Source: Ornithinibacillus gellani (GTDB taxonomy: Bacteria; Bacillota; Bacilli; Bacillales; Amphibacillaceae). Taken from it: a DNA stretch of 64,000 nucleotides. The translations under genes were made by a program, and so were the position numbers. Positions 16,509 to 25,516 of the stretch are shown here, piece by piece; within the stretch, counting starts at the first letter, position 1, and each line of letters opens with the position of its first letter. The stretch is from assembly GCF_003730295.1 (NCBI RefSeq), contig NZ_QTSZ01000017.1, positions 310,001 through 374,000 of the forward strand, written 5' to 3'. Below the pieces are notes generated by a model that made no database searches, was not told where the DNA came from, and saw only the letters and a list, made by a program, of their open reading frames with translations.

Positions 16509-18890
16509 TTAATTTGAAACCCTTTCCTGTTTCAGGACAGGATTTACGCTCCATTTCTTATTTTTAAGTAAAAAGTAGCTTAACGTCAATAAGCTGCACA
16601 ATGCAATACTACCCAACAAGTACGTAAATGGTGACATCAAAGCGTCCCAGTTCCCACTTGAAATAACCGCTTTAAACGCTTGTACTGTATACGTCATGGG
16701 AAGAACGGCATTTACCGGCTGCAATACCTTAGGAATTAATTCCAATGGGAACGTTCCTGCACTTGTCGTTAGCTGCATAATCAGAATCAAAATTGCCACA
16801 AAACGACCCGGATCACCAAACCAAGTGACCAAAAATTGAATTAACGTCATAAATGTAAGACTTGTTAAAATAGATACTAGAATAAATAATGGTAAGCTCT
16901 GTACCTCCAGGCCAAGTCCGAATATCAATATGGCATCGACCAACAACGCCTGAAAAATACCAACCACTGTAAGCACACTGAATTTCCCCAAGAACCAGGA
17001 CCAGCCATTTTTAGGCTTCATGGCAGGTTCATATAATGGATAAACAATGGTTATCAATAAAGACCCAACAAATAATCCCAATGAGATAAAATATGGTGCA
17101 AATCCAGTACCATAATTCGGCACTTCATTTATTTCATTTTTTTCAACAAGTACCGGCTCGCCCATCATATCATACGTTTCTTGATTTGCTTCTACTGCTC
17201 CTGCTTCATCTGCAGCTTCGCCAAGCTTCTGATGTAATTCATTCATTCCATCTTTCAATGCGACAGAGCCTTCAGCTAAATCGGTTGATCCGGCAGCTAA
17301 TTGATCAGCACCAGTTACCAATTTTCCTGTTGCATCCGAAAGCTGATTCATACCACTGTTTAATGCCACCGCACCAGCTGTTAATTCATTACTACCAGTT
17401 GCTGCCTCTTTTAGCTTTTGATTAAACAAGGACATGCTTTGCTGATAGGTGTGTTGGCCGGAAACGAGTTGGCTGCTGCCAGTAGTCAGCTCCTCCATAC
17501 CCGATTGTAAGTCTGCCATTCCTTTATTTAAAGCATGTTGACCATCTTGAATAGCACCTAATCCTGCTAGGAGCTGATCAAAACTAGATGCTGTTCCTGC
17601 TTGGATTTGGTCCGGTAGTCCAGCTGTTGCGTTTGATAGTTTTTGTTCTGCCTCTGACCTAAAAGTCGAAAAACCAGTCTGTAAACCGGCACCTATACCT
17701 TGTTCAAGCTGTGCAATTTGTTCATCCTTGGAAGGTATTTTTGTCGCTATTTGCTCTTTTATTTGATTAACGAGCGCTGGATCGACTCCATTTGCAAGCA
17801 GCACTTCAAAAAGTTGGTTCATTTGCTGTTCTTGTTGTCCAGCAATTTGTTCACCTATACCAGCTGACAATTGTTTCGTTAACTCATTCTCTAACTGATT
17901 CATACCAGCAAACAGCTGATTTGTTTGTTCATTCAGCTGCTGCTGAATAGAGCCAGCGAGTTGACTTGGCAGCTCTTGCTGTAATTGTCCTAATCCATTT
18001 GCTACTTGCTCTGTACCAGCTTGCAGCTCAGGTATGTTTTTACTGATTGTTTGTACACCATTATTGGCTGCAGTAATACCGGCTTGTAAATCTGAAGCCC
18101 CTTTCTCCACTTGTCCGGATGCCTGTAACAGTTCTCCATTTGCATCGGTTAACTGATGCAAACCGGTTTGAAGCTCGCTTGTACCTGCCGTTAATGTTTT
18201 CGTACCTTCATCTGCATTCGTCATACCGGCTTGAAATTCTATCGATTGATCTGCAAATAAACGCAGGCTTTTCTCCAACTGTTGGTTACCATCTTTTAAT
18301 TCGGATGCACCACCATCTAGCTCTTCCGCTCCGTCACTTGCTTGTTTGAAGCCATTGGCCATTGTTTCCACATTATCAAATACTGTTTCAGCATATGTTG
18401 CTGTAACTTCTTTGGAAATAGCAGCTTTAATTTCATTCATAGCTGTTTCACCAATTTGTGATGATAGAAAGTTATAACTCTCATTTGGCACATAATTTAG
18501 TGTCAGTTTTTTTGGATGTTCATCCATAAGTGTTGTTGCATTCTTTGAAAATTCTTTAGGTATTTCCACGACCATATAATATTCTTCGTTTTCTAATGCC
18601 TGGAAAGCTTTTTTCTTAGAAACAAATTCAAAGCCAAATTCATCCAAGTCTTTCAATTTATCAACCAATTCATCTCCCAGCTGAAGCTGCTCATTTTCAT
18701 AATTTGCCCCTTCATCCTCATTCACAACTGCAACTGGAAGGTCTTGTAAATGGTCATATGGATCCCAAAATGCCCATAGAAACATACCAGCATATAGAAT
18801 TGGTACGCAAATGACCGCAATTACTGGAATTAGTATTTTTTTATTCGTTAACATTTTTTTCCACTCAGAAAATATCATTCTATCTTTCAT
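16509..18890 (-). CDS. yhgE: YhgE/Pip family membrane protein
   Basis: A 793-residue membrane protein. A transmembrane helix near residues 17-40 is followed by the Pip-type extracellular start (PVAVVNEDEGA), about 430 residues of Gln/Gly-rich heptad-like repeats (many LQTGLxxL, GAxELxxG units), and five C-terminal membrane spans. Related proteins (phage infection protein, EsaA) span the envelope; the substrate is unknown. Start ATG at 18890 with GGAGG 10 nt upstream. The next upstream in-frame residues come from the repeat at 18913-18994. It is regulated by the neighbouring TetR gene, judging from shared operators. Confidence 0.87.
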   Translation of the reverse strand: MKDRMIFSEWKKMLTNKKILIPVIAVICVPILYAGMFLWAFWDPYDHLQDLPVAVVNEDEGANYENEQLQLGDELVDKLKDLDEFGFEFVSKKKAFQALENEEYYMVVEIPKEFSKNATTLMDEHPKKLTLNYVPNESYNFLSSQIGETAMNEIKAAISKEVTATYAETVFDNVETMANGFKQASDGAEELDGGASELKDGNQQLEKSLRLFADQSIEFQAGMTNADEGTKTLTAGTSELQTGLHQLTDANGELLQASGQVEKGASDLQAGITAANNGVQTISKNIPELQAGTEQVANGLGQLQQELPSQLAGSIQQQLNEQTNQLFAGMNQLENELTKQLSAGIGEQIAGQQEQQMNQLFEVLLANGVDPALVNQIKEQIATKIPSKDEQIAQLEQGIGAGLQTGFSTFRSEAEQKLSNATAGLPDQIQAGTASSFDQLLAGLGAIQDGQHALNKGMADLQSGMEELTTGSSQLVSGQHTYQQSMSLFNQKLKEAATGSNELTAGAVALNSGMNQLSDATGKLVTGADQLAAGSTDLAEGSVALKDGMNELHQKLGEAADEAGAVEANQETYDMMGEPVLVEKNEINEVPNYGTGFAPYFISLGLFVGSLLITIVYPLYEPAMKPKNGWSWFLGKFSVLTVVGIFQALLVDAILIFGLGLEVQSLPLFILVSILTSLTFMTLIQFLVTWFGDPGRFVAILILIMQLTTSAGTFPLELIPKVLQPVNAVLPMTYTVQAFKAVISSGNWDALMSPFTYLLGSIALCSLLTLSYFLLKNKKWSVNPVLKQERVSN

Positions 18891-18912
18891 CCCAAAAATT
18901 CCTCCATTACTT

Positions 18913-18994
18913 ATATAGTGAAACTTCAATCCGTGGGGTTTTCACACTTCCCCCACGGATTGTTAGTTGAACAAGCCAGTTAATCTGTGATAAA
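18913..18994 (-). repeat. IS200/IS605-like repeat, copy 2 (internally deleted, 72 nt)
   Basis: Both ends are kept: CACAGATTAACTGGCTT after TTTAT (18990-18994) and GGATTGAAGTTTCAC before TATAT (18913-18917). The middle is deleted. The terminal hairpin has CCGTGGGG/CCCCACGG where copy 1 has CAGTGGG/CCCACTG, a compensatory base-pair change. It separates yhgE from its promoter/operator. Confidence 0.75.
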
Positions 18995-19016
18995 AATGAT
19001 ACCCCGATAGAACCAA

Positions 19017-19039
19017 TGACCAAAACAACCATTTGGTCA
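19017..19039 (-). promoter_or_regulatory. Operator upstream of yhgE (probable YhgD site)
   Basis: TGACCAAA (19017-19024) and TTTGGTCA (19032-19039) form a perfect inverted repeat with a 7-nt spacer. The same 23-nt design (TGACTAA..TTTGGTCA) recurs upstream of the TetR gene at 19662-19684. A weak minus-strand promoter (TTGGTC, 16 nt, TATCAT) overlaps it. Confidence 0.65.
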
Positions 19040-19063
19040 CTTTAAGAGAAAAATAAAGGATTA

Positions 19064-19639
19064 TCAGATTGACAATCCTTCGAAGAAATATAAATCAAAT
19101 AAACGAATGATTTCTTCTTTCTCCAATGGGTCCCTGCTTAATTCCCAATCAAAAATTAATGATTTGTATAATTTCAGCATGACAAATGCGGTTAACTCTG
19201 GATCACATTGCTTTATTTCGCCTTTATCAATAGCTTTCTGCAATAATTCTTTAATATAAGCTATTATCGTATGCTCAAAGCGCTGCATAAAACCAATAAC
19301 TTCCGGAGTGCCCATGTCTCTGCCTTCTTGAAATAACTTAATCGTTAATTGATGCTGCTTTCTAAATTCCAGTATTTTATATAAAACATGGTTGGTTTGT
19401 TCAAAAAAACGTTTATCACTATCTAATGTACTTTCTGCTACACGCTTCATCTCTGAAATTAACGTATTGACGATTTCATTAAATAATTCTTCTTTATTCT
19501 CAAAAAATGTATAAATGGTGCCTTTCCCTACATTTGCAAGTCTTGCAACCTGATCCATCGTTGTCGCCTTATACCCAAATAAAGAAAACGATTCAGTTGC
19601 GGCTTCGATGATTAATTGTCTCTTATCTTTTATCGCCAT
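19064..19639 (-). CDS. yhgD: TetR family regulator next to yhgE
   Basis: 191 residues; the ATG at 19639 has AAGGAGG 6 nt upstream. The N-terminal helix-turn-helix (ATTMDQVARLANVGKGTIYTFFENKEELF, about 25-53) is canonical TetR; the C-terminal helical domain would bind a ligand. It lies just upstream of yhgE as in B. subtilis yhgD-yhgE. Matching 23-nt operators stand in front of both genes, so autoregulation and control of yhgE are likely. Confidence 0.85.
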   Translation of the reverse strand: MAIKDKRQLIIEAATESFSLFGYKATTMDQVARLANVGKGTIYTFFENKEELFNEIVNTLISEMKRVAESTLDSDKRFFEQTNHVLYKILEFRKQHQLTIKLFQEGRDMGTPEVIGFMQRFEHTIIAYIKELLQKAIDKGEIKQCDPELTAFVMLKLYKSLIFDWELSRDPLEKEEIIRLFDLYFFEGLSI

Positions 19640-19661
19640 TTCATCCCTCCTTATTACCAAT

Positions 19662-19684
19662 TGACTAATTTAGTAATTTGGTCA
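19662..19684 (-). promoter_or_regulatory. Operator upstream of yhgD
   Basis: TGAC...TTTGGTCA dyad of 23 nt, matching the operator at 19017-19039 in length and right arm. It lies 22 nt before the yhgD start codon. Confidence 0.6.
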
Positions 19685-19915
19685 ATTTATATCCTAAAAT
19701 ATAGCACGCATCATTTATATCGTCAATCAATATGATTTTTAACACACCGTTCATTTCGAATTGAGTACTTATACGAGCTGCTACAAAAATATAATGAAAA
19801 TTATTACTATTTAACGTATAGTTTATATATAGGTATTTATAATAATACGAAACCAAATGGCAACCTGTCACGTACTATAAGGTAGCTAATAAATTTAGAA
19901 AGCGGGTGTCGATTG

Positions 19916-20452
19916 ATGATTATTTTTGGTACACCTATAGAAACCATTTATCTTATTTTATTAATTGCTTCAGGTATCATTACAGTTTTATATCTGTTCT
20001 TTGGGGATGTACTTGAAGGTATTGGCGAAGTAGCGGGTTTTCTTAACCCAGTTCTCATCCTATCTTTTATTACATTTTTCTCTGCTGCTGGCTACATACT
20101 TGAACAGATTACTTCCTTTTCCAGTGTTTTAATTATCATCATCGCTGCAGTACTTGGCTTTATACTGGTTACCTTACTTAATGTATTTGTGCTGATTCCG
20201 ATGGCTTCTGCAGAAGAATCACTTAGTTACACGGAAGAATCGCTTAAAGGACGTGTGGGACGGATTATTATCCCGATTCCGGAAGACGGCTATGGAGAGG
20301 TACTGATTGATAGTAAGATGGGGAGAATCTCGAAGCCAGCTGTTAGCTATGAAAAACAACCGATTTCAGAGGGAAAACAAGTCTTAATACTAGATGTAAT
20401 TCATGGTGTGCTCTATGTAGAAGTTTATGAAGATGAGTTAGATGAAGTATGA
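19916..20452 (+). CDS. NfeD-like membrane protein (YuaF type)
   Basis: A 178-residue protein with three to four transmembrane helices (about 5-28, 40-65, 72-98) and a C-terminal OB-fold NfeD domain (GRVGRIIIPIPEDGYGEVLID...). Short NfeD proteins pair with flotillins and help place them in membrane microdomains. It lies 72 nt upstream of the flotillin gene, the B. subtilis yuaF-yuaG order. Start: ATG at 19916 or TTG one codon earlier; GGGTG lies 5-8 nt upstream. Confidence 0.85.
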   Translation: MIIFGTPIETIYLILLIASGIITVLYLFFGDVLEGIGEVAGFLNPVLILSFITFFSAAGYILEQITSFSSVLIIIIAAVLGFILVTLLNVFVLIPMASAEESLSYTEESLKGRVGRIIIPIPEDGYGEVLIDSKMGRISKPAVSYEKQPISEGKQVLILDVIHGVLYVEVYEDELDEV

Positions 20453-20524
20453 TCATGGTTAAATTACTAACCAATATAGGCTAGTATTTTAATAAATTTA
20501 TTACTATTCAAAGGGGGAACACAT

Positions 20525-22096
20525 ATGTTGGAAAGCTTAATGGGTGGTGTAGGTATTGTTATTGCAATTGTTGTTTTTCTCATTATTGCACTAATCACTG
20601 TATTTATTACGAAATACCGCACCGCAGGACCAGATGAAGCCTTAATCGTTACAGGTAGTTATTTGGGAGGGAAAAATGTACATACGGATGAGTCAGGAAA
20701 TAAAATTAAAATTATCCGTGGTGGTGGTACCTTTGTACTTCCTGTATTTCAACAAGCGGAGCCACTGAGCTTATTATCTAGTAAATTAGATGTTACAACG
20801 CCAGAGGTTTACACGGAACAGGGCGTTCCAGTAATGGCCGACGGAACAGCAATCATTAAAATTGGTGGTTCCATTGGTGAGATTGCTACAGCAGCCGAAC
20901 AGTTTTTAGGTAAGTCGAAAGCAGACCGTGAGAATGAAGCAAAGGAAGTATTGGAAGGTCATCTTCGCTCTATCCTTGGTTCCATGACAGTGGAAGAAAT
21001 TTATAAAAATCGTGATAAATTTTCCCAGGAAGTGCAGCGAGTTGCCTCTCAGGACCTCGCTAAAATGGGACTTGTTATTGTTTCATTTACCATTAAAGAC
21101 GTAAGAGACAAAAACGGTTATTTAGATTCACTAGGAAAACCGCGAATTGCCCAAGTAAAACGCGACGCAGATATTGCGATGGCAGAAGCAGATAAAGAGA
21201 CACGAATCAAACAGGCGGAGGCATCCAAGGATGCACAACGCTCCGAATTGGAACGTGCTACTGAAATTGCCGAGGCTGAAAAAGAAAATCAATTAAAAAC
21301 AGCTGAATATCGTCGGGAACAGGACATTGCAAAAGCCCGTGCAGACCAGGCATATGATTTGGAAACTGCTCGTGCAAAACAAGAGGTAACTGAGCAAGAA
21401 ATGCAAATTAAAATTGTTGAAAGACAAAAGCAAATTGAATTGGAAGAAAAAGAGATTCAACGTCGTGAAAGACAATATGACTCCGAAGTGAAGAAAAAAG
21501 CAGATGCAGATCGCTATGCTGTGGAGCAAGCAGCCATTGCAGAAAAAGCAAAACAATTTGCTGAAGCGGATGCCAATCAATATCGCATCGAATCACAAGC
21601 GAAGGCAGATGCAGAAAGAGTCCGTGTTGATGGTCTGGCAAAAGCAGATGCGCAGCGTGCCCAAGGTGAATCTGAAGCAGAAATCATTCGTTTGAAAGGT
21701 CTTGCTGAAGCTGAAGCAAAACGTAAGATTGCAGAAGCATTTGATCAATTTGGTCAGGCTGCCGTACTCGATATGGTGATGAAGATGCTACCAGAATATG
21801 CGAAGGAAGTTGCAAGCCCTCTTGGTAACATTGATCAAATTACAGTCGTTGATACAGGTGGTAATGGTGAAAATGGTGGAGCTAATAAAGTTACAGGTTA
21901 TGCAACCAACTTAATGGCTTCCTTGCAGGAATCACTTAAGGCCTCTTCTGGTATCGATGTGAGAGAATTATTAGAGAATATATCAGGAAAAAATAAAGTT
22001 TTTAATGATATGGACTTTGATAACCCTCGCTTTGAAAAAGAAAATCCAGTCAACAGTGACGAATTACAGGAAGTTACCTCCAGCCAGGAGGACTAA
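20525..22096 (+). CDS. floT: Flotillin (YuaG/FloT)
   Basis: A membrane scaffold protein of 523 residues. It has an N-terminal hydrophobic hairpin (about 8-30), an SPFH/PHB domain (about 35-200), then a very long coiled coil rich in Ala/Glu/Lys (about 215-400) with the EAEA-type repeats typical of flotillins, and a polar tail. Flotillins organise detergent-resistant membrane regions and affect signalling and fluidity. AAAGGGGGAA precedes the ATG. It forms an operon with the NfeD gene and ends at a strong terminator. Confidence 0.93.
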   Translation: MLESLMGGVGIVIAIVVFLIIALITVFITKYRTAGPDEALIVTGSYLGGKNVHTDESGNKIKIIRGGGTFVLPVFQQAEPLSLLSSKLDVTTPEVYTEQGVPVMADGTAIIKIGGSIGEIATAAEQFLGKSKADRENEAKEVLEGHLRSILGSMTVEEIYKNRDKFSQEVQRVASQDLAKMGLVIVSFTIKDVRDKNGYLDSLGKPRIAQVKRDADIAMAEADKETRIKQAEASKDAQRSELERATEIAEAEKENQLKTAEYRREQDIAKARADQAYDLETARAKQEVTEQEMQIKIVERQKQIELEEKEIQRRERQYDSEVKKKADADRYAVEQAAIAEKAKQFAEADANQYRIESQAKADAERVRVDGLAKADAQRAQGESEAEIIRLKGLAEAEAKRKIAEAFDQFGQAAVLDMVMKMLPEYAKEVASPLGNIDQITVVDTGGNGENGGANKVTGYATNLMASLQESLKASSGIDVRELLENISGKNKVFNDMDFDNPRFEKENPVNSDELQEVTSSQED

Positions 22097-22117
22097 TATC
22101 ATTTTCCAACAAGACAG

Positions 22118-22146
22118 CCTCGGGAGATTCCCGAGGTGTTTTTTTT
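22118..22146 (+). terminator. Terminator of the nfeD-floT operon
   Basis: CCTCGGGA (22118-22125) pairs with TCCCGAGG (22129-22136), then eight T within 22139-22146. Confidence 0.9.
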
Positions 22147-22227
22147 GCCAAAAATATTTCCTTTGTAAATTTTTCGTTAACTTTTTAAAAATGACTATAC
22201 CTTATCGACAAAATACGCTATATTAAT

Positions 22228-22261
22228 ATCGTTATGCTAAAATTTCACGACACATAACGAT
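22228..22261 (+). promoter_or_regulatory. Inverted repeat upstream of pit
   Basis: ATCGTTATG (22228-22236) and CATAACGAT (22253-22261) are a perfect 9-bp inverted repeat with a 16-nt spacer. It may be an operator or a leader hairpin for the phosphate transporter; the binding factor is unknown. Confidence 0.45.
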
Positions 22262-22347
22262 GAGATTTGGAATACTCATTTGGTAAGATAAAAAAATACA
22301 GGATGAGCTTTTGGCTACACTCCTATCATTCAGCTCTAGCATGTCTT

Positions 22348-22459
22348 TTTATCACAGATTAACTGGCTGCAAGGCCCCCACTTCAAAAATTTTTGTGGAC
22401 AACAAGAATTGCAAGTGGAGGAAGTGTGAAAACCCCCACGGATTGAAGTTTCACTATAT
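22348..22459 (+). repeat. IS200/IS605-like repeat, copy 3 (internally deleted)
   Basis: The left end CACAGATTAACTGGCTG follows TTTAT (22348-22352). The right end CGGATTGAAGTTTCAC precedes TATAT (22455-22459). About 45 nt of the centre are missing, including one arm of the terminal hairpin. A short piece of another copy (AGCCAGTAAAGGC, 22460-22472) follows. It lies between the putative pit regulatory dyad and the pit gene, in gene orientation. Confidence 0.7.
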
Positions 22460-22529
22460 AGCCAGTAAAGGCGTTTCCAAATCTTATACATATCATCATT
22501 CGAAAAATTATAACAAGGGGTATGACCGA

Positions 22530-23528
22530 ATGGATAGCGTTTTAATTTTGACGATTTTAATTGTAGTATGCGCCGTATCCTTTGATTTCATTAATGGCTT
22601 TCATGACACTGCCAATGCAATCGCAACATCTGTTTCTACAAAAGCTTTACGACCGAGACAAGCTGTCTTACTTGCTGCAGTCATGAATTTTATTGGCGCT
22701 ATGACCTTTACCGGGGTTGCAAAAACCATCACAAAAGATATTGTTGATCCATTTAAGCTGGAAAACGGTACGATTGTCATATTAGCGGCATTACTAGCTG
22801 CAATAGCTTGGAACTTAATTACGTGGTATTTTGGAATCCCAAGTAGCTCTTCCCATGCATTGATTGGGTCCATTGCTGGCGCGGCAATTGCTGCAGCTGG
22901 TTTCAGTTCATTAAATTACAGTGGTTTTCTAACGATTATCCAAGCACTACTTATATCACCACTGCTTGCTTTTGGGGTTGGTTTTATTGTTTACAGTATA
23001 TTTAAGGTAATCTTTCGCAATAATAACCTGACGCGGACAAATAATAATTTCCGTAAAATTCAAGTGGTCACTGCCGCATTACAGGCCTATTCTCATGGAA
23101 CAAATGACGCACAGAAAGCAATGGGAATTATTACGATGGCACTTATTGTTAACAATTACCAAACCTCTGATGATGTCCAAACATGGGTACAGTTTATTTG
23201 TGCACTAGCTATGGGGCTTGGTACGTCCATTGGTGGTTGGAAAATAATCAAAACCGTTGGTGGAAAAATCATGAAAATCCGACCTATTAATGGAGTTGCT
23301 GCTGATGTGACAGGTGCAGCCATCATTTTTGGGGCAACTTTTATTCATTTGCCTGTAAGTACCACACATGTCATTTCTTCCTCGATTCTAGGTGTTGGTT
23401 CTGCTCATCGGGTAAAGGGAGTTAAATGGGGTACTGCACAACGTATGTTGATTACATGGGTTATTACATTACCAATTTCTGCTACTTTAGCAGCGCTTTT
23501 CTACTTTTTCATTCAGTTATTTCTCTGA
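22530..23528 (+). CDS. pit: Low-affinity inorganic phosphate transporter (Pit family)
   Basis: A 332-residue integral membrane protein with about 10 helices. Both copies of the PiT signature are seen: FDFINGFHDTANAIATSVSTKAL near the N-terminus and YSHGTNDAQKAMGII around 190. Pit carriers import metal-phosphate with protons. The ATG at 22530 follows AAGGGGTATGACC; the ORF extends upstream without a stop, but that part is the repeat element. The usual Pit accessory gene (DUF47, ykaA) is not adjacent. It is monocistronic and shares a convergent terminator with argD. Confidence 0.92.
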   Translation: MDSVLILTILIVVCAVSFDFINGFHDTANAIATSVSTKALRPRQAVLLAAVMNFIGAMTFTGVAKTITKDIVDPFKLENGTIVILAALLAAIAWNLITWYFGIPSSSSHALIGSIAGAAIAAAGFSSLNYSGFLTIIQALLISPLLAFGVGFIVYSIFKVIFRNNNLTRTNNNFRKIQVVTAALQAYSHGTNDAQKAMGIITMALIVNNYQTSDDVQTWVQFICALAMGLGTSIGGWKIIKTVGGKIMKIRPINGVAADVTGAAIIFGATFIHLPVSTTHVISSSILGVGSAHRVKGVKWGTAQRMLITWVITLPISATLAALFYFFIQLFL

Positions 23529-23533
23529 TACGC

Positions 23534-23573
23534 ATAACACCCCGAATAGCCATCTTACTATTCGGGGTGTTAT
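23534..23573. terminator. Bidirectional terminator between pit and argD
   Basis: AACACCCCGAATAG pairs perfectly with CTATTCGGGGTGTT around an 8-nt loop. Confidence 0.85.
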
Positions 23574-24727
23574 TATTTCTGGACTGTAAGCGCCGTTTGC
23601 TGCAAAAGTACCTCTGTTAATAATTGTATTGCGATATCTATTTCGTCTGTACTTACGGTTAAAGGTGGCAATAGTCGAATAACATGTGGTCCAGCACTAA
23701 GTACTAATAATCCTTTCGTCATCAATTCTGGAACCATGGATGAGATATCTGCATCAGATACGATACCAATCATTAATCCCTGACCACGTACTTGGTAATG
23801 CTGTCCGAGCTTCTCCTCCAAACAAGCTTTCAGATACTTCCCTTTGACATTAACTTCTTCCAAAAAATCAGCCTGAAAAACATGTTGAAGTACCGCCTTT
23901 GCTGCTGCCATTGCAAGTGGATTTCCGCCAAATGTTGTACCATGAGATCCAGGTCCAAAAGCCTCTGCCAGCTGTTCCTTGGCCAGCATTGCACCCACTG
24001 GAAAACCATTACCAAGCCCTTTTGCCAGCGTGATAATATCTGGGGATACATCGTATTGTTGAAAGGCAAATTTGGTTCCCGTTCTGCCGATGCCCGTCTG
24101 TACTTCATCAATAATAAGCAGAAGATCATTCTCCTGGCACAGCTTTTCTATAGCTGTTATAAATGCTTGTTCAGCTGGAATGACTCCTCCTTCGCCTTGA
24201 ACAAGTTCTATCATAATAGCTGCTGTATGATGATCCACACATGAAACCACTGATTTTAAATCATTGTAAATTGCGTACTCAAAGGATTCCAGCATAGGGC
24301 CAAAACCTGCATGGATTTTTTCTTGTCCTGTTGCAGCCATGGATCCAAAGGTACGACCGTGAAAAGATTGGTGAAAAGAAATAATTTTTGATTTTCCGGT
24401 TGCTTTTCTTGCCAGCTTAATAGCGGCTTCATTTGCTTCTGCTCCGCTGTTACAAAAAAATACACGTTCCAGCTTGCTATGGTCTGTAAGCCATTGTGCT
24501 ACTTCCTGCTGAATTGGCTGATGATACAAGTTGGATACATGCCAATATTGCTGTAATTGTTCCTCAACAGCTGCCATTACTTGCGGATGACGATGGCCTA
24601 AATTACACACCCCAATTCCCGACCCAAAATCAAGATATGTTTTCCCATCTTCCCCCTGAACAGCCGTTCCTTCTGCCGATTGTACGGACAGATTGAAACG
24701 GTTGTATGTAGGAAATAAGCCAGACAT
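23573..24727 (-). CDS. argD: Acetylornithine aminotransferase
   Basis: A PLP-dependent class III aminotransferase of 384 residues that makes N-acetylornithine from N-acetylglutamate semialdehyde. The PLP lysine lies in [16 protein letters not shown] (about 233), with [13 protein letters not shown] preceding it and [18 protein letters not shown] earlier. The ATG at 24727 is used because GGAGG lies 9 nt upstream, inside the end of argB; the three upstream codons overlap that gene. It is last in argCJBD. Confidence 0.95.
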   Translation of the reverse strand: MSGLFPTYNRFNLSVQSAEGTAVQGEDGKTYLDFGSGIGVCNLGHRHPQVMAAVEEQLQQYWHVSNLYHQPIQQEVAQWLTDHSKLERVFFCNSGAEANEAAIKLARKATGKSKIISFHQSFHGRTFGSMAATGQEKIHAGFGPMLESFEYAIYNDLKSVVSCVDHHTAAIMIELVQGEGGVIPAEQAFITAIEKLCQENDLLLIIDEVQTGIGRTGTKFAFQQYDVSPDIITLAKGLGNGFPVGAMLAKEQLAEAFGPGSHGTTFGGNPLAMAAAKAVLQHVFQADFLEEVNVKGKYLKACLEEKLGQHYQVRGQGLMIGIVSDADISSMVPELMTKGLLVLSAGPHVIRLLPPLTVSTDEIDIAIQLLTEVLLQQTALTVQK

Positions 24728-24728
24728 A

Positions 24729-25505
24729 TTAAACAACCTCCATTGATTTTTTTATGATGGTTCCAGACCATTGATTATTAGCGCTTAATCTTCCATTTTT
24801 ACCATCCATAATAACAGCTTCATTCAATCCGCCATGCAGGCTGGCAATGGCTGCTTTCACCTTTGGAATCATCCCACCGTAAATAATGCCTGAATCAATC
24901 ATTTTTTCAACAGCTGCGGATGAAATGGAATCCACCAGCTGACCCTTTTTCATCACTCCTGGGACGTCTGTCACAAATACAAGCTGCTTTGCCCGAAGCT
25001 CTCTTGCTATTGCACCGGCAGCTGTATCAGCATTGATATTATACGTTCGCCCATCTTCACCTGGCGCAATAGGTGCAATAACAGGCACAATCCCTAAGTC
25101 CAGTAAGGAAAGTAAGAACGATTGATTGACTTTATCTACATTTCCAACAAGTCCATAGCGTTCATAATCTAATGGTGTTGCCGTTAAAAGTGCCCCATCA
25201 GAACCGGAAAGGCCGATAGCAGCGATACCACAGCTCGTTAATTTTCTTACGATTTCCTTATTTACTTTGCCACTTAACACCATTTCAACTAATTCCATGA
25301 TTGGTTTGGTTGTTCGACGCAAACCATCGACAAATTCACTTTTTATACTTAAACGATTTAATTGTTTTTTAATTTCGGGTCCTCCACCATGCACGATAAT
25401 GGGTTGCATTCCCGCTTCCTTTAATGCTGCGATACTATGATAAAATTGGTCTGATAAGGCGCCAACTGTACTGCCGCCGCATTTTAAAACAATTATATTT
25501 CGCAA
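24729..25505 (-). CDS. argB: Acetylglutamate kinase
   Basis: 258 residues of the amino-acid-kinase fold: [11 protein letters not shown] at the N-terminus, HGGGPEI around 39, [12 protein letters not shown] around 170 and [12 protein letters not shown] around 210. It phosphorylates N-acetylglutamate, the second step of arginine synthesis. It starts with TTG (25505), with GGAGG 7 nt upstream. It overlaps the argD ribosome binding site, suggesting translational coupling. The short form without an N-terminal helix is normally arginine-insensitive. Confidence 0.95.
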   Translation of the reverse strand: MRNIIVLKCGGSTVGALSDQFYHSIAALKEAGMQPIIVHGGGPEIKKQLNRLSIKSEFVDGLRRTTKPIMELVEMVLSGKVNKEIVRKLTSCGIAAIGLSGSDGALLTATPLDYERYGLVGNVDKVNQSFLLSLLDLGIVPVIAPIAPGEDGRTYNINADTAAGAIARELRAKQLVFVTDVPGVMKKGQLVDSISSAAVEKMIDSGIIYGGMIPKVKAAIASLHGGLNEAVIMDGKNGRLSANNQWSGTIIKKSMEVV

Positions 25506-25516
25506 TTATATCCCTC

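Noticed and set aside
18891-18929. 13-residue N-terminal extension of YhgE
   Set aside because: It reads into the repeat element; GGAGG precedes the ATG at 18890.
19795-19820. Possible sigma-W promoter (TGAAAA .. CGTATA) upstream of nfeD-floT
   Set aside because: The spacer is 14 nt instead of the 16-17 nt needed and the -35 is not TGAAAC, though the B. subtilis operon is sigma-W dependent.
22311-22529. 73-residue N-terminal extension of the pit ORF
   Set aside because: It is translated from the repeat element; the real start at 22530 has a ribosome binding site and begins at the first membrane helix.
23792-24244. 150-residue plus-strand ORF inside argD
   Set aside because: It is antisense to a well-conserved gene, with no ribosome binding site and a composition typical of shadow ORFs.
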